NCBI RefSeq assembly: GCF_030272615.1
Contig: NC_081406.1
Coordinates: 190,523,891-190,587,890 of the forward strand
DNA from: Cryptomeria japonica
Taxonomy: Eukaryota; Streptophyta; Pinopsida; Cupressales; Cupressaceae
Reading direction: 5' to 3'
DNA length: 64,000 nt
In this document: in pieces, positions 24,191-36,916 of the stretch
How the letters are laid out: each line of letters begins with the position of its first letter
How positions within the stretch are numbered: the first letter of the stretch is position 1
Position numbers and translations under genes: made by a program
Notes under the pieces: model-generated
The model's input: only the letters and a program-made list of their open reading frames with translations
What the model was told of the DNA's origin: nothing
Database searches by the model: none

Positions 24191-25250
24191 GCCTAGAATC
24201 ATACCATTTGAGGCTTGAGACATGTTTTTTTAAAATATAAAAAAATTATTACATTTTTGGTCATGCTCTACATCAAGTTTGCATGTGTTTCAATTCAAGC
24301 AAAAACAAACACCTTGATGACATTAAGCTCTCTCTTATCTATCCAAACATATATTTTTTTTAACATTTTGATTATGTTAAGGCTTTCATCTCTAATATCT
24401 TCTGTTAGTGTGATTTTTTTTTAGAAACTAGCATGTGCTATTTTGGACATAGATTTTTACTTGTTTATCAAATTTTAAAATAATCGATATTTTTCAAGAA
24501 TAGACTCCATTTTACACATTGATTTTTGATTAGTTTTCAAAAAATTTAGAGGGGAACATGCTCAAATTTCTATTTTTTGAGACGTGTCCAATTCAACATA
24601 TATTCATTAAAAATTAGGCAAAAAATCTTGCATAAACTACATGTGTTAGCTAATTTCTCACCAAAGTAATTTTAGAAATTGTAATTTTTTTTTGACATTT
24701 TAAGGGGAGCACACCAGATGCTATGTTATGTTTTTTTTAAAAAAATAGGATCACTTTGTGTGCTCCCCCTTTTTGAAATCCTTAATCTCCACCATATTCA
24801 TAACAAATTAGTAGTTTAGAAAGTAGATTTAGAGCAATACAACTGTTGTTCGTGTTGCATCTTCAAATTTTAAGTGTAACTATCTTCATTTTCTCGTCCA
24901 AGTTTAGATTTTGATAATTTCAAAAAATAAAGTGGCATATTAAGACCTCTTTTTGGTCCCACATCTTGGTGCACTTACCCAATCATTTTTTATATTTTTG
25001 TGTGTAGGTTACAAATCCGACATCCAAAAGTTTTGGGATTACATAGAGTCGACTAAGACACATAATTCCATATTTTTAATAAGCAAAAAATCCTTGACTA
25101 ATTTGGTTAGCACATTTGTCTATCGCTTTTTGCTGAATTTTAGAGGGAATGATCTACAAAGCATCCTGATTTGGAATCCAAAGTGTTATATGAAAAAAGA
25201 ACCCCTAGAACTATGACACCTAGCACACCTGTCCAAGACTTTAGGCTCAA
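24191..25250. other. AT-rich non-coding stretch
   Basis: No supported gene. A 13-bp inverted repeat AAGGGGAGCACAC (about 24700) and GTGTGCTCCCCCTT (about 24757) encloses about 45 AT-rich bases. An open frame at 24953-25216 has no recognisable features. Confidence 0.4.
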
Positions 25251-25545
25251 ATTTAAGTGATAGGTTCCTTTCTGTATCTTATTTCTATATCTCTACTTTT
25301 GTGTTAGCTTTCTAATCTATTTCTCTGTATGATGAATATTGTTAATTTTGCATTATTTAACCTATTTCTTGCATTTTCAATTTAATCATATCTAAACATA
25401 TCCTATCAACATTCAAAAGGGAACCATAGTCATAGTGCTAAACTCTAGGATTGAAGTTGAGCCTAATTGGTTGTTCCCTAATGAAAGAGTTTGTAAGTGG
25501 TTCATACTTTGCATTCTTAGGCTAGAATCTATTTCCTCCATTTCA
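25251..25545 (+). repeat. probable 3' end of a gypsy LTR
   Basis: Pyrimidine-rich sequence ending TTTCA immediately before a TTT spacer and a TGGCG-type primer site, the same junction layout as at 6223 and 59212. The LTR start was not located. Confidence 0.35.
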
Positions 25546-25548
25546 TTT

Positions 25549-25566
25549 TGGCGAGCCTAACATGTC
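25549..25566 (+). promoter_or_regulatory. putative primer-binding site of a gypsy relic
   Basis: TGGCGAGCCTAACATGTC after CA-TTT. Its position matches a Tat-type primer site, but the tRNA is not identified. Confidence 0.35.
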
Positions 25567-25779
25567 TTACAATTGCATATTTTATTTATTTTCAATTTTA
25601 GATTTGATTTTTGCATGAAATTTTTAGATTTAAACACATTCATTTATCAAATCTATTGCTTATGTGCTTTCATTTCACACCATTGCTATCTCATTCTTAT
25701 TATTTAGAAAGAAAAAATATCTAATTGAATGTCTAAATGCATGCATAAGTAGCTATTTTTCACAATGAAGCCATTTCAT

Positions 25780-27100
25780 GGATGTGATAGTTTCTTAGCT
25801 CTTCTTATGCAACTCAATTGCTCTCCTAAAGATCCTCCTATATGTAAGAAAATTTTACAATAAGAGAATGACACTAGCACCTTTCTCAAAGCTATATTTT
25901 GCAAGGATGAAGCATTGATGGACCATGCTTGTTCCTCTCCCAAATTGGTCCTACCCATGAGGATATTTTAGCTCAAGAGGATAATACCATCAAGTCTTCG
26001 CTTCATGATATTTTACCTACCATTCACTTTAATGACATCTCTTCTAAAGATGAAGCATTTTTAAATCATGCTTGTCCCTCTCCCAAAATTGGTCCTATTC
26101 ATAATAATAATTTTGTACAATAGAAGAATATCACTAGAAGTTTTTCCAATTCTCTCTCTTCTAAAGATGAAGCTTTAGTGAATAAAGAACCCAAACAAGT
26201 CAATAATATCCATGTTTTGTAGTCATGTGAAGCCTAAAATTGTTGTCCATCTTTGTCAAGATTCCCGTCAACCTAAAAAACCTCTACTTGTTATAAAAGG
26301 TGTTAAGAATCCAAATAGACATCCCAATTACATCTTGAATTATGAAAAATAACCCACTCAAAGTGATAGGCTTAAGTAACAACCTAATTATCATGTAGTA
26401 GCCCACACATTTAGCACTTGTAACAATAAGAAAGATTCCAATATTCTTCCTAGTTCTCAAACTTTTCTTCCTCCACCCACTCGTCTTTAATAATATGTTG
26501 GTAAGGAGTATATATGATCTTGTTGAGAAACTTATTGCTACTTTGGTTAAGATCTCCCTTTGAGATTTGATTCAAACTTCACCTGCATAACATGGAATAT
26601 TTTAGGAAGCCTTACAAAGGGTAGTTGTCTCACCTTCTAATAGACCAAATGATGTAGCAACCTTTCTTGATTGTATGCATGAAATAAGGCCAAATATTAT
26701 GTTCAAACAACATGAGTTACCCCATTTAGAAGTTCAAAATTAATATGATCCCCTCAAGATATTTGTAGTCATCAATATCAATACAATAAGGTGTACCCTA
26801 GTTGATAATTTCTCAGGTCTTAATGTTTATAGCATTGACTTATTACATAAGATCAACGTGAACACCTCCCTTATTCAACCAAATTGTCTTTATATTTGTT
26901 GCTTTGATCATATTGGTAGACAATATTTAGGTACCATTACATTGCATATTAAGGTGAGTGATGTGATCATATGCACACCTATTCATCTCATGCTTGATAC
27001 TCTCACATACAACCTTCTTGTAGGTATATTATGGATCCATAGTACATGTATAATGGTAAAAAAACTATGGTTAGCGTTAAAGGGTGTGTGCACCAAGATG
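25780..27100 (+). pseudogene. gypsy gag-protease relic
   Basis: Degenerate plus-strand coding sequence. The 5' part (about 25900-26230) has a repeated segment: KDEALMDHACSSPK-like, SSKDEAFLNHACPSPKIGP and SSKDEALVNKEPK, with nucleotide units GATGAAGC starting at about 25908, 26049 and 26168. The protease part begins at about 26790 with CTLVDNFSGLN (canonical Asp-Thr/Asn-Gly-Ser; the Gly is Phe), then LLHKINV, FDHIGRQYLGTI, HLMLDTLTYNLLVGILWIHS, typical of the retropepsin of Tat-type plant gypsy elements (YNLLLGRPWIH). It fades out near 27100 with no RT. Many stops occur in 26230-26790. Confidence 0.65.
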
Positions 27101-28729
27101 GTGTGCAAAAAAGTGGACACACACCAAAAAAAAGTTGAAAATATAGCAACAACGTTCGCGGTTTTAAAATTAAAAAAACCCCGTATGTGGTTAGGTTCGT
27201 TGTTCCCGAGCATAAAGGGAAAAAACCACTTATGCGATCCTTTAGGAAATAAGACCGCCTACACGGTCCTTTCAAAACTAAGACCCCGTACATGGTTTTA
27301 GTTCCTAAAGGACTGGGTACGTGGTCCTTGCCAATTTTTTTTTTTATAGTTGACTCTATTATTTTCTCCCATGACCGAGAGTGAGTTTAAGGGATTTTTT
27401 TCTTCCAAACCGCACACGAGATACCTATTTTCACACCTAGACACCATGGAAAGAGATCGGTTATGCTTTTTTTTTTGGCACATTTGATAAATTTTATTTA
27501 CGTTTTCAATTTAAATTCATTGGTTTTGATTAGTTTTTGTTAACTCTAAATTTTACTCTGGAAGCAAACAACCTTATGGGAAATTTAGTGATGGGGGACC
27601 AATTGCATGAGACTCATTGAATGACCTCTAGGTTTGAGGAGCCGACTCTTCCTTATGGTTTTGAGAAAAGGGGAAGAAGGAAAAACTCAAAACAACAAGA
27701 TCTAAACTACTGAGGTGATAGGCCAGAGCTTTTTTAAAAAAATTGTTATTAGCATATAAAACCCAAAGACATGCGGTTTTAAAGCCCATTCAACAATCTA
27801 CATGTTCGAATAGAACCACAACTAAGATATAATCAAAATTCCTTTGCAACATAAAGAAATATCAATAATGCATCTACCAGATAACAAGTGCAAAACATAG
27901 TTTAATCAACAAAATCTTAGATATGTTTCTCCAAAGTTATCAGAATCACAATAGAAAGCACTCAAAACCATTAGAGCATGCTGAAAAGAGGCATCGCAAA
28001 GGTCGTAGGAAAAAATTGATTAACCTTCACCAGAAAATAATAACAGCTAAAAGGCCGAAATTCTAACTAAGAAAACTTAATTGTTTCTTTTAAAAGTTCT
28101 AAACCCCCATAACAGGGAAAACACAAGCATAAATAGAGCCCATGGCTCTGCTAACAGCCCAAACATCCGCCAACTGAGCACAACACCCCTAAAACAAAAA
28201 AGACACGTCATGGCACTCCACAGGAACACACCCAACAAAACAGCCTCCGAAGTTGTTAATCTCACCTAGCCGTGACGATCTTCCTACCCTCCTGAACAGA
28301 AAAACCACGTCGTGGCACTCCGTACGAAAACACACTGAAGGACACGTGGAAGAACAGAGGAAACTCTACAAAAGAGCCTCCCAATCAAAAAACTACCAAC
28401 AACGCAGAGAGTCCAAGTGTCTCCATTTTTCAAAATATGAGGTAGGGCCCAAAAGAAAAGCCAAGTCACTAGAATCGATCCATCTATCACCTTCGCGCTG
28501 TTTGAGACTTCAAAATGTAAAATGCGGGTCATTAGGGCAACACCGAGATGACACTTGGACTGCACATCGAGCATGATTGGAAAGCTAAAGAAAGAAAAGA
28601 AGCATCTTGATCAAAAAATTTGCCCGCTAACTTTAACCGAAAACAATGTGAACATTTCTTGGCGACTAAAAGGGGGGATTTTGCTTGCGGAATACGAGAA
28701 CCCAAAATTGCTGGTTTGGAGACTAGACT
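27101..28729. other. non-coding stretch with small repeats
   Basis: No gene is supported. At 27238-27255 and 27295-27313 there is an inverted repeat (CCTTTAGGAA / TTCCTAAAGG) around two related units ending in CACGGTCCTT and CATGGTTTTA. At 28204-28219 and 28306-28321 the phrase CACGTCATGGCACTCC / CACGTCGTGGCACTCC forms a direct repeat 102 bp apart. Confidence 0.45.
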
Positions 28730-31700
28730 TTATGCTAGAATGGGGTGGAGCAGATCATAGACTTGCTGCAAGGGGGTCCAATCTTCTTTAGGGGGCAACA
28801 CTTGTGATTCCAGATTCTGATAATGCTGATCCAAGAAGATAATTTCGTCAAAAGGCAGGCTAACTGGCTCATCATGGGCCAACTTCAGGAGTGCGTAGAG
28901 TTGAGTTAAGGGGTGCAGGAGACATTCAACCTCCTCCACGGAGATGGGATTACTTAAGCACTGGACGAAAGATCTATCCTTCTGCAAAAGCTCTACCTGA
29001 CTTAATACTTGTTCAACCTCTACTACAGAACCATCCAGAGGGAACAAAGAAGGGATGCCTAATGAGACAAACCTCTCTATACGCTGTTTGATATCTGGGA
29101 TGAATATTTGCAAGAGCTCAAGTACCGTTGCTACATGCATGATCACCCTATGATGATTGATGAAAATAATCATCTTCTTGATCAGGTGTCAACATTCTGC
29201 TATCCCCTTTGCTCTCAATTCTTCATCTTGGGCTACGTATAACATTTCGATTAGGTCTTGAGCCATGGGGATCTTAGGACTAAGGATGACCATAGAGTTG
29301 TTGAAAAGGGTTCTTGCCTTGGCGTAGAGGGATTGTGCTTTCCAGATGAATCTCAGCACGGGGTGCAGTGAGGGGCTATATTGCTTAAAGCTTTCACAAT
29401 GGGAAACATACAATTCAATTAGAATTGATGAAAAATATCGAGAAACCTGCGTGGGGAAGGAATATTTAGCAATTGTGAAACCTCTTCGCTATTGGAAGCT
29501 ACTTCGTGCTGCAACTCTTTGCACTGATTTTGCTTGATGATCACCTGGCTTTCCAGAGCGAGGATCTTGGCACTTTTGTCTTGCACTGCCTGCTGGAGCT
29601 ATACTCTATGATCCCGTTCTTGCTGCAACAAAACTTCTATGTCTAAGAATTTCCTTTCGGATGATTCTAGACTATCCTCCCTACTTTGGACCTTTTCTTC
29701 AAACCTTGCTTTCTCCTTTGAGAGCATAATCTGTGCATCACTTAGCTGCCAAGCGTACTCTTCTTTTAGATGGACTTCTTCATCCAGCTGAACTTGCATT
29801 TGGGTTGCATCTCTCGAAGCTGCCCTTAGTTGCTAAATCTTCAGGTCTTTCTCTTGCAATTCTTTTAAGGTCGCACTCCTTGTCACCTCCTGGCCTTTCA
29901 ACTGGGTGTTCATGCTATTAAGGGCTGACTGCAGTTTTCCCTTCTTTGAATTGGCTTGCGTCAACAAATCTTGCAAGCGATTAATTTCTGAGCTCCGTGC
30001 CTTGTCTTCCTTCCTCTACCGGGTCAGGGATTCTTGGAGACGCTCATTCTTTGCTTGTATTTTTTCTAGGCGACAGGTCTTCCTGATGAAATTTGAAGAC
30101 ACGACCTTTGAAGTTTCTTCCATCATCTCCACCTTGTCAGACGTCGTAGTGTTTTGAAGGCTGACACCAATAGCATGCAAGGCGTAGACATTTGGTCTCA
30201 TTTGGGACTCTAGCTTGTCGACTTTGGGGAAAAGGTTTGCAAAGAAAAGACAATCTTTCTCCTCACTAAAATGCTTTTTTCAGGTGCGGTTGGGCTGGAC
30301 AGGAACCTTCCTTCTCTTTTCATTTGCCCATCTTACCAATGCGAGCAGTCATGGAATAGGTGACTTGCTGCTGGAAATCATTTGGGTTATCAATAGCCTG
30401 GCCGAAAAAAGCGGTGCTTGGCGGGACTGCAAAGGGAAACTGGGAAATAGGCCCACTGAAAGTAGTTTGAATAGGTTGTGCAAGGGTTGATGGGGAAAAC
30501 ATTAGGATGAAAGGAGAGGCTCCAGATGGAAATGGAATCGTGGATGCTGATCCCATGATTTGGGGGGGAGTGGACTCTCCAAAACCAAGCCTACGCGACA
30601 TAAATGTTTCTTTAGACATCTGCGTGGGAAAGCTGCAAGGATGAAGGTAGGGGTTGTTGGCATTTTTGATGATTATGTTGTGATTGTCATTGATGGACAC
30701 ACACTTGCTATGAGATCACTTTTTGAATGTGTGAATTATGCTCAACCGGTATTTGTTCCAAACTAGTACTATGTATTATAGTCTTTAGGCTATCGGTGTT
30801 TTGTAGAGTGTTAACCGATCTCAAGCAGCATGAAGACCTCAAGCGGTTCAAGGATCTCAAGCAGAATGAAGCAAAGGAACTAAAAGCGACAGTTATCATT
30901 TTCCTAGTCTTCATTTTTTGTAAACCGGTAATTTATTTAAAAATTGAACTAGTATTACTTTGAGTTACCAACCAGTAATCGGTAAAGTTGTATAAAATGG
31001 TAATACTTTGTGATGAGTTACCAACCGGTATATTTTTGTGATGAGTTACCATCCACCGACACTTTGATGGTGATTTTGTGTCATGTTACCAAATGTGTCT
31101 AGATACACTGAACCTAGGAACTTGCAATGTAATCTTGTTGGACCGACATGAAATTAGATTCCTTTTTAAGGACATCATGTCTAGGGTTTTGGTGGGATGT
31201 TGGATAGCTGTTACGGTTTGTGGTGATTGATGAGTTTTTGTATGTGCGATCTTAGGAGAGAAGATCAAGTCCGTGTGCTATAACAGATTGTGGATTTACT
31301 GAAGACTGAAGTAATGTTGGAATGCATTAACAATGAGCTATCAGGGATCTAACCAAGCATAATGTGCTAACTTTTAGATCTTTCACTTGTTGATTACTTA
31401 CATCTTCGACAAGTCTAAAACCCTTAACCGGGTAGGCTTGGCAAAGCCTTTGTAAACCCTCTAACAAGGTGGTTCACATCTGTGGATCTGAAATCCTCTT
31501 ACAAGGTAGTCTTTAATAAGACTTATCTCCTAACAGAGATTGAGATTCCTAACAGGATCTATTCTGGTGAAGAACATTGTATGACCTTAACCGGTCTGGT
31601 TACTATTCTGCAGATAGTTACTTGTGAGTTTCATCTCACCGTGGTTTTTCCCATTTGGGTTTCCATGTCAAAATCTCTTGTGTTATGGTGATTGTTCTTC

Positions 31701-34002
31701 TATGGGTGAATGCCTTATTTGCTGTTTGGTTTGCATGTGTGTTAACTGATGTGTTTGCAAAATTGTTTTACCGGTTTACTGCCAGATTGTTAAAGTGTTT
31801 GAGTTCAGTATTTTTTGGTATACTAATTCACCCCCCCTCTTAGTATTCATTAGGGGTCGGGAAAGGGATGGAATCCTATAGGAATATATCTTGGGGCTCA
31901 ACCAGCATCCCGACGGGTGCTAATGTAAGTGCAGTAGGTACCTGGGTCTGCATTGTGGCAAGAGGAACAACAAAGGAAATAACTTGAACAAGAGACAAAG
32001 ATAAAGAGGGACATACCTGAGTCATGGAAGTCACCGACCGATGCAGATCTGGGGGCACTCCTGGAGTTTGAGAAGGCAGACTCCTCCTCGCTAAACTTGG
32101 ATGCTGCCTTTTCCTTGGAGGGGAGTCACACGACTACTTATTGGCCTATCTTTTACCAGCCTGGGAATGGGGCCTACGGGTGAAACTAGTTAGAGGGAGG
32201 AGGATTTGAGGATCCTACTCTGCGATACTATAACCTCTACCTCCTTTCGTGGGGCCACCTCAGGGGATGAGTTCCCATGTGGGGAACTATCACCTGTCTT
32301 TTCATCGAATTTATTTAGTTGACACCATTCTCGCTAGAAGCACTCATCGTAAGGGGCATTTCCAATATTAGCTCTAGGCTGGCTTACTTCCTGTCGATAA
32401 ATCTAAAAGTCTTCCCTCTTTTTCTTGGGCCAGGCTTCCGCTTTCATACTTTCTAACATCGTCTAAGGGATAGGCTTTGCGGGGTTGTACCTCTGCAACA
32501 ATGAATAGAAACTCAACCACAAGGGGTGCTTAAGGACCGAGAAATCATCAAGACCCACATACAAACTTGGGTCATCAACCTGAGGGTTTGTGCACCCCTC
32601 CCATGAGCTCTGTGGCTCATGTTTTACTACATTCTTTCTCTTACTGAGGCAACTATCAGGGTCGTAGCTCCAGAAGTCATCGATCACTACCAGCCCAAGA
32701 TGGGCTAGCTTGGACGTCAGGACCTCTTCTACAATGTTTCTCCGTACTAGAGTGATCAACCGATGGCTTTGTGGTATTTAGTAATGGAGGTATCATGCTT
32801 TCCTGCTCCTATAGCCATCTCAATTCTTACCAATTTCCATGCAATCTCTAGGGAAAGGGTCCTCTCAGTAACATAGACGGGTAGACGGAAAGGCTCCTCA
32901 CAGAAACAAACAAAAAATTGTGGCGTATAAACTAATCATAGGGAGGGTGCTCGTCTTGCATCTAGTTCTTTTGGACTTGGGAGAAATGGGCTAATGGTTC
33001 ATCAGGGATTGAATCAAAATATTTGAGCACTAGAGTCAGGAAGAGATCAGAAAACTGGCAATCATCAAAAGAAGCTAGCAATAGGGGTGTCCAAGCCACC
33101 ACTGACATCCTGTTTCCTGACTCATTGCAAGTCGCCAACCGCATGGGTTGACTGAAGAAGGACTCATTTTGATGCAGGAGAAAATGGACCAAGACTGAGG
33201 AAAACCTAAAGCATCACGACTCTTGAAATTCTGATAATTGCTTCACCATGGCCCCTGCTATGGCGATGGAGAAGTCAAAGTGAAAGGGCTCTCTCTGCTT
33301 CCTGCACTTATAAAGAAAACCCATTATTGCTGTTGTAATGTCCCGGTTGTTATCATAACTGCATAGCCAAATGAGGGTAGAAGAGCTATCCTTGAGGTCA
33401 TCATGCTTTAGATCGTTGTATGACAGTGGGAACTTTAGAAGCCTGGAAGATAGACTCTGGCTAAGTGTGCTTTGGAAAAAGGTCAATGCATCTCTCCTGG
33501 TACCCCAGAATTCCTTCATTGAACTTTTTGACAAAACCTTTGTCCCTTTGAAAATAGGGCAGCACATCATATGTCTAACAACTTCAAGAGATATTATCAC
33601 CTTTAAGAGGGAGTTGTTGATAGAACAGATGGTGGGGTAAAAAACATCGGTGCAAACCGCTATGAGTTTAGGGCAGTATGGGACCATGGGAACCATGAAT
33701 TAGGGCACACCACTACCCCAGAAATGAATCACCATTGATGGTGGTTCTGCTCTATGGTGAAGCATTCTACTACATGTGGCCTCTCGGAGGCTCTTGTGCT
33801 GCTTGCGGACCTTTGGATCGAAAATGTTTTCTAAGGAATCCAACACAGTGGATGTATTTTGAGTGTCTGTCTTTGCCTTGGCCTTCGTTCTTGGGTACTC
33901 CACTTTGGGAGGGATGGCATGCAAAGAATATGAGAGCTCTTTGAAAACGTCCACCTAGAAAATCCCATGGGCAAAGCCCAAGGGTGTTGCTTCGGCCTCC
34001 AT
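28730..34002 (-). pseudogene. long degenerate ORF: globular N-terminus, Pro-rich middle, coiled-coil C-terminus
   Basis: From the ATG at 34002 one frame stays open to about 32962 with three stops (about 33957, 33697, 33211), giving about 345 codons that include KELSYSLHAIPPKVEYPRTK and SSMKEFWGTRRDALTFFQST. A second segment (32759-32463) has YVGLDDFSVLKHPLWLSFYS. A Pro/Ser-rich stretch spans 32060-30320 (STPPQIMGSASTIPFPSGAS), interrupted by a solo LTR at 30655-31852. The distal part 30201-28730 is heptad-like and rich in Glu, Lys and Gln (EKIQAKNERLQESL; LDEEVHLKEEYAWQLSDAQ), then ends LLHPILA-stop. There is no RT, protease or zinc finger. I do not recognise the family. It lies 3' of the gypsy pol on the same strand and may be an extra ORF of that element or a captured host gene. 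Confidence 0.55.
30655..31852 (+). mobile_element. solo LTR (copia-type) inside the coiled-coil ORF
   Basis: It starts TGTTGGCATTTTTGATGATT and contains ATTCACCCCCCCTCTTAG near its end, the same terminal plan as the LTRs at 39410 and 56107 but in plus orientation. The target duplication GGGGT is exact at 30650-30654 and 31853-31857. The last two bases are TA instead of CA. 1198 bp, with no coding domain. Confidence 0.85.
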
Positions 34003-34509
34003 TACAAGATCTGACTTTACTTTTGTCAAAATTTTCAACAATTTGAGAGAGAAAAGAACTTAGGCTACAAAAAAAATATGATGGGATGAAAAAGAGAGAG
34101 TAACTTCACTCTTTAAATGCATTGCGTGCCTAGATTTTTGCAAAAGCGAATGCTTAATGGCAAGCACCCACCTACGTGCGTGCTAGCTCATTTTGCAGCT
34201 ACAATAAACTCTTGAGGAGGATGAGCTCTGCTATTCATTCTTCCCAAGAAAGCATTTAGTTAACCCGCCATTACTTGAATCCGCTTGAGGGAAAAGGCCT
34301 GTTCGGACAGATCTTTTCTTTAATCAAGAGAATCGATAGGCAGTGAAGCTTGCGCAAGTTGAGACAGTCCTACGGAGGTTGAGTTTTAATTGAGATGTAC
34401 CTATACATACGCATGGCATCCACTTACATAGACTCCTTCTTCGAGGTACCTGGCAGGACATTGCCAACTCTGAATCTAGGCTCATTTGCTTGTGTGAATT
34501 AATGGAAAA
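34003..34509. other. 507-bp spacer between two head-to-head ORFs
   Basis: Separates the ATG of the minus-strand coiled-coil ORF (34002) from that of the plus-strand ORF (34510). It contains a purine-rich stretch near 34040-34100 and no convincing TATA box. A bidirectional promoter is possible but not shown. Confidence 0.3.
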
Positions 34510-35340
34510 ATGACAGGAGCATTGGAGTTTGGGAAGGTTGGTGCCTCAAGCATTCATCATCTCAAGATACAATTTTTCTATAAATATGTCTTTTCAGACA
34601 TTCCTTTGTACAATGAAATCTTCAACGATAGAGTTTCTACAACCATGGATACTCTAGTAAGGCTTGTCAGCAACAAAGTGCAGGTCACTTTCCTTGGGAA
34701 TATTTCTGATCGAAGATTGCAGTTGATGACGCGATGAAAAAATCCTTTGATAAGTGCTGCTATCAAGTGGGTGCTCAGAGAGGATTTCATCGATAATGCA
34801 GACTGGTACCGGGTGAACACAGACATCTGCTCGCACTTCATAGCTTCACTACTGGATTACGGTCAGGCTGGGCTATTAGCTTCGCATGACCTGACCAGGG
34901 CTCTCTTTTCCCAAGACTACTTGGGTGGGCTGGAGGATGTGGTTGCATATCATGTCCCTTTCTAAGGGCTCCCATTCTCATCTGACCTGGAAAGGTTAAT
35001 CACTCACAATGAGGAAGTGGCTTGGCATCTGCTCGTCAGTGGGCTAAAGACAATGACACTGTCTTCTCATCAGTTTCATGCTGAGCTTACTACAAAATTC
35101 CTCCTATGTATTCATATGATAGTCCCCATCCTTGAAGATACTGAATGGTATATTGATTTTAGGGACTATATATTCCCTAGAGTTCTGACCCCACATAAAT
35201 GATTGAAACTAGTTGTTGTCTTTGTGCCTGGGGAGCCTGGAAGTGATTCTGACTGCAAGTGGTGGGAGGGAGGGAACACTCCCGATGATAGTGAGGATTT
35301 AGACTTCCTGATGAATGAAGATGAGGATGCAAAAGACTAA
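34510..35340 (+). pseudogene. 277-codon ORF antisense to the gypsy pol, unknown function
   Basis: A single frame runs from ATG 34510 to TAA 35340, broken only by three stops (34735, 34963, 35200), all of which could be C-to-T or G-to-A changes. It includes HHLKIQFFYKYVFSDIPLYN near the start, KWVLREDFIDNADWYRVNTD and HSHQFHAE-like residues in the middle, and a strongly acidic tail (DDSEDLDFLMNEDEDAKD). I recognise no domain. It converges tail to tail with the integrase end at 35591, the position where several plant Tat elements carry an antisense ORF (established for Grande- and RIRE2-type elements). A purine tract AAAAGGAGGGG lies at about 35389. Confidence 0.5.
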
Positions 35341-35590
35341 TGAACCAACGATGATCCGCCGTTTTGACTTTTGCCTTATCATTTTTTAAAAGGAGGGGCT
35401 ATAAGCCTGCTCTATAAAATGCAACAGAAATACAAAAATGCTTAATATAACAAACCTTCTCTTTTTGCTCAATCTTGGCATATTTTGCAATTTCTTTTAC
35501 TTTGCTAGAACTAGCTTGGGGAATAAATGAAATAAATTAGGCACTCAAAAGAACTATTCACAATATATACACTAAACGAAAGGAGAAAGA
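35341..35590. other. spacer between antisense ORF and pol end
   Basis: 250 bp with a purine-rich tract at 35389-35399. No gene. Confidence 0.4.
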
Positions 35591-36871
35591 TTAGTGAAAC
35601 ACCTTGAGGTGGAAACCATTAACTGGAATCTAGAGGGGGTTTCCATTCATGTCTTCAAGTTAGAATGCATTAACACCCTTGCAGTTTAGAATACGGAAGG
35701 GCCCTTCACACAAGCAATCGAACTTGGCGTGCTGGCCAGGCTTTGCCACCCTTTCATTGTACTTCAACACGAGGTCCCTAGGGCTGAAAACCGGATTAGA
35801 GCTCTTTTTTCTGTCAAACCAGCTTTTGATGGTTTCCTTCTTGTCTTGGAGAGTTGTGAAGGCTACCTCTCTTGCCTCTTCTAGCTCCATAATCTCTGCT
35901 AATCTTACAACCATGGGGCCGTTCTCCGCCACCTCCATAGAATTGAGTAGCTGCAGTGCTGGGATCTCTAAAGATGTGGGGAAAAGTGCATCTTTTCCAT
36001 ATACTAGCTTATATGGAGAGTTTTTTAGGATTTGTTTGGGTGTTATGTGGTCTACCCATAATGCACTTCTCAATTGATGGTGCCACTCCCTCTTATATTC
36101 AGAACCTATCCTTTTAATAAGCCTGATCAAGTTCTTGTTAGTGGACTTGGCAAGTCCATTCCCCTGAGGATAGTAATCAGAAGAGGTTTTAAGATAGATA
36201 CCTCAGTTGATGGCGAATTGGGTAATTCGTGAGCCAGTGAATGTACACAAATTATCTGATATGATGGTTTTAGGAGAATCGTATCGACATACCAGGTCTT
36301 TTAGGAAAGCCAACACTTCACTTTCTGATGAATTCTTCAAAGGGATGACTTCAGACCATTTGGTGAAATAGTCGGTGGTGGTTAGGATCCACTTGTGTCC
36401 GACCGAACTAGGGGGATTGATCATTCTGATGAAATCTAGACCCCACTGGGCAAAAGGCTCTTCTACTGACACAGGCCTAAGGGGCATTGCTACTTTTCTA
36501 CCTCTACCACTATAATATTGGCACTCCTTGCATTCTCTTACCAAATTGTGTGCATCCTTAAACATGGAAGGACAAAAGTATCTGGCCTGGGTAATTTTGA
36601 TAATAGTTGTAGGTGCAGAGAAATGGCCTCCCAAGGAGCCATAGTGGAATTCATGTAGGATTTTATCTACTTGTCTTCGATCTACACAATGGAGCAGGAT
36701 TCCATCAAAATTCCTTTTGAAGAGTAGTCCGTCTATCAAGAGGAAATCGCTATTTTGGAGTCTATAGAACCTTCTTTTTTTGGGAGGGAGATCCTTGGGA
36801 AAAACTCCAGTCTTCATGAATTGCTTCCTGGCCTCCATCCAACATGTTTTTGGAAAATCGGATGAAAGCAT
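35591..36871 (-). pseudogene. gypsy integrase
   Basis: The N-terminal zinc-binding module shows HEFHYGSLGGHF ... ECKECQYY (HHCC, about 36550-36660). The catalytic core has GLDFIRMI (first Asp) and TIISDNLCTF (second Asp), then a stop after TQFAIN at about 36200. The expected third acidic residue region reads NGLAKSTNKNLIRL, where family members have NGQAE, so the catalytic Glu is replaced by Lys. The C-terminal part ends VNGFHLKVFH-stop at 35591 with further stops. It integrated the cDNA in the ancestor and is now inactive. Confidence 0.88.
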
Positions 36872-36916
36872 AACAACCTCTTTTGTGGCTTTTTCATCTT
36901 CGCAGGGTTCACACCC

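Noticed and set aside
35389-35410. Polypurine tract followed by an LTR start at about 35400
   Set aside because: The sequence after it does not match any LTR start here and runs within 190 bp into the integrase end; kept only as a purine-rich tract.
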